Positions 4,318-5,806 of a DNA stretch of 5,806 bases are shown here, piece after piece. The translations under genes were made by a program, and so were the position numbers. The stretch's first letter is position 1; the number at the start of each line of letters is the position of its first letter. Source of the DNA: a bacterium (GTDB lineage: Bacteria; JAGOBX01). Below the pieces are notes generated by a model. It ran no database searches and was not told where the DNA came from. It saw nothing but the letters and a program-made list of their open reading frames with translations. The DNA is taken from NCBI GenBank assembly GCA_029551925.1, contig JAKPEO010000049.1:1-5806 (forward strand), written 5' to 3'.

Positions 4318-5142
4318 TTAAGAATATAATTGCCAATACCAAAGAACTATATGCTCGCCTACTAAAAAAGTCACAATTGCAGAAATACAAATTGCCGGAG
4401 CAAACGGCATAGCATCTTTCAATTTTTTTTTGTTAATCATCATAAACGGCAGCGAAATCAATGCGCCGATAAAAAACGAGAAAAACAGCATAAAAACCGC
4501 TAATTTCCAGCCCAAAAACGCGGCAATACCAGCGGCTAATTTCACATCGCCAAACCCAAATGCTTCTATTCCCTGCTTTGCATAATATTTATTAGATGCC
4601 CAAAATATCACAAAAAATATTGCGCCTGCTATTATTACTGCCAACAAACTATTCGCAAAAAATAAATAATTATTTTCAATCAAGCCAATATAAAGTTTTT
4701 CAGAATTCAGAGGATAAAAGCCGGTGAATGATAACAACAATCCAGCGACAATCAATCCTATTGAAAATCTATCAGGTATGATACAATGGTCAATATCAAT
4801 AAAAAATACTATTATCATTACGCAAGAAAACGCAATGAAAACAATAGCATTAAGCGGATTTTGCATTATTTCAAAATTCGCAGCGCCAATTACAAATATA
4901 AGTCCTGTAATTAATTCAACTAAAAAATATCTGAATGCTATCGGCTTTTTACAATATCTGCATTTTCCAGCAAGCAATAAATAACTAAATAGCGGAATCA
5001 AATCTAATGGCTGTAAAGTAGTCAAACAATTTGGACATTGCGACCGCGTGAATGTTATTGCCTGTTCTTTTGGTATCCGCAAAATACAGACATTCAAAAA
5101 ACTGCCGATCGCAATGCCCAAAATAAAAGAAATTGCTAACAT
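4318..5142 (-). CDS. Prepilin peptidase (A24 family, PilD/GspO-type)
   Basis: A 274-residue inner-membrane aspartic protease that cleaves the leader of type IV prepilins or type II secretion pseudopilins and methylates the new N-terminus. Motifs in order: GSFLNVCILRIP (13-24), a zinc-type CPNC (36-39) and CRYC (61-64) in the cytoplasmic loop, FIDIDHCIIPD (114-124) with the first catalytic Asp region, FGFGDVKL (195-202) with Asp199 as the second, and FAPAICIS (247-254). Both the N-terminal methylase domain and the C-terminal protease domain are complete, so it should be bifunctional. Length is normal. It starts 7 bases after the stop of the TraF-like gene and precedes the CcdA-like gene by 25 bases, which indicates one operon. 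No obvious Shine-Dalgarno sequence precedes the ATG (5142-5140). PilD versus GspO cannot be decided because no pilin or secretion gene is in view. Confidence 0.95.
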   Translation of the reverse strand: MLAISFILGIAIGSFLNVCILRIPKEQAITFTRSQCPNCLTTLQPLDLIPLFSYLLLAGKCRYCKKPIAFRYFLVELITGLIFVIGAANFEIMQNPLNAIVFIAFSCVMIIVFFIDIDHCIIPDRFSIGLIVAGLLLSFTGFYPLNSEKLYIGLIENNYLFFANSLLAVIIAGAIFFVIFWASNKYYAKQGIEAFGFGDVKLAAGIAAFLGWKLAVFMLFFSFFIGALISLPFMMINKKKLKDAMPFAPAICISAIVTFLVGEHIVLWYWQLYS

Positions 5143-5149
5143 ACAAAAA

Positions 5150-5806
5150 TTAGAAATTCAAAGATAATGTCGCCATTACTCCTGCTGCTTGCGGAATTTT
5201 ATCTCCGTCTTCATTTTGCACTTTCTTTGTGCTCATATTGCCGCTAATATCTAATTGACAATGCAGCAAACCAAAACCAATGCCCGCAGTTAATATTGCG
5301 CCTTCATCTTTTTCAGCCAAATTCGATTTATAGCCGCCGCGCAGCGCAATATTAAAATTCTTTTGCTCTTGTTTTAATAAATTCAATTCTAAACCAGCTG
5401 CGAATATTTGAGATTTGTAATTTTTCATAATAGTTTTATTTTTAGTTACATCATAATCAGCTGTGACGAATACTCGTTTCCAAGGATGAAAACTCACGCC
5501 GAGCCGCGCTTGCGGTTTGAGTTCGATTTCCTTGCCGTAGCCGGCAATAATTGCGCTGTCCGGCTGGTCGAATTTCGGAGTATTGATATTTTTCACTACC
5601 AAACCGATTTTAGTTTTACCAGCATCAGTCAAACTATACATCAATCCCAAATCTACTCCGAAAGTAGTAGTTTCTTTTTTGGTTTTATCAAAATCGTCTT
5701 TAATATCTTCTGCTTCAAATTCTTCGTCTTTTAAACGCTTTTCATAAAAACCAGTTGTGCCTTTCATTACTTTCAAATTAATGCCTAAATCTAAATTATT
5801 AATTTT
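5150..5806 (-). CDS. TraF-like (PF13729-type) outer-membrane beta-barrel protein, 5' end outside the window
   Basis: The frame is open from the right edge to TAA at 5152-5150, giving 218 residues of the C-terminal part. It shows alternating short strands ending with aromatic residues and finishes in ATLSLNF; a terminal Phe is the usual outer-membrane barrel signal. Blocks such as KIGLVVKNINTPKF, KPQARLGVSFHPW, VFVTADYDVTKN and FNIALRGGYKSNL match the pattern of the 'conjugal transfer protein TraF' family (PF13729) and related PorV/FadL-like barrels: LGLxxKNLNxPxF, then LKPQARxGxAxxP, then LxADxDLTKN. Despite the family name these proteins are mostly chromosomal and their function is not settled. 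A charged Lys/Glu/Asp-rich loop (about FEAEDIKDDFDKTKK) probably faces outside. An in-frame TTG at 5776 is not the start, as family-like sequence (NNLDLGINLKV) continues to the edge. Confidence 0.72.
   Translation of the reverse strand, partial: KINNLDLGINLKVMKGTTGFYEKRLKDEEFEAEDIKDDFDKTKKETTTFGVDLGLMYSLTDAGKTKIGLVVKNINTPKFDQPDSAIIAGYGKEIELKPQARLGVSFHPWKRVFVTADYDVTKNKTIMKNYKSQIFAAGLELNLLKQEQKNFNIALRGGYKSNLAEKDEGAILTAGIGFGLLHCQLDISGNMSTKKVQNEDGDKIPQAAGVMATLSLNF

Noticed and set aside
3682-5734. Plus-strand open frames at 3682-3867, 4724-4984 and 5408-5734, and minus-strand frames inside acr3
   Set aside because: They are antisense shadows of well-supported genes with clear motifs.

Overview
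This is a very AT-rich chromosomal window, probably from a Gram-negative, anaerobic-type bacterium. The evidence is an outer-membrane-like beta-barrel protein ending in Phe, a prepilin peptidase and a tRNA with encoded CCA. Base composition, the many gene remnants and the short dispersed repeats would fit lineages such as Elusimicrobiota/Endomicrobia or an FCB-group relative. That placement is inference only; no marker in the window fixes the taxon.

Left part (1-1260). The left edge holds the first 80 codons of a minus-strand glycosyltransferase that starts at GTG and runs out of the window. Next comes a decayed, frameshifted C-terminal piece of an IS3-family transposase (412-600, minus). Then follow about 480 bases with no recognisable intact gene. 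At 1074-1102 is a strong sigma70-type promoter overlapped by an inverted repeat.

Centre (1261-3128). This promoter leads, after a leader of about 150 nt, to an intact acr3-type arsenite efflux permease (1261-2334, plus). Degenerate heptamer repeats flank the gene in opposite orientations. Behind it lies a scrap zone: a frameshifted plus-strand coding remnant (2383-2603), a stub of an excisionase-family helix-turn-helix protein (2613-2732, minus), a GC-richer patch that folds into a nested multi-helix structure (2852-2967), and an intact tRNA-Asn(GTT) on the minus strand with its own promoter. The stub and remnant next to a tRNA 3' end suggest the scar of an old integrated element.

Right part (3129-5806). 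About 420 bases of dispersed-repeat sequence (CGCAAAG / CACTAAGACAC type, arranged as hairpins) separate the tRNA from a tight minus-strand gene run. In transcription order this is a TraF-like (PF13729-type) beta-barrel protein (cut by the right edge), a prepilin peptidase with all catalytic and zinc motifs, and a CcdA/DsbD-type membrane protein with the conserved Cys pair. Gaps of 7 and 25 bases point to one operon linking cell-surface assembly, pseudopilin processing and thiol-disulfide transfer. The acr3 unit is transcribed separately and no arsR gene is visible.

No CRISPR array, phage module or clearly new system is present. The least explained item is the possible structured RNA at 2852-2967.
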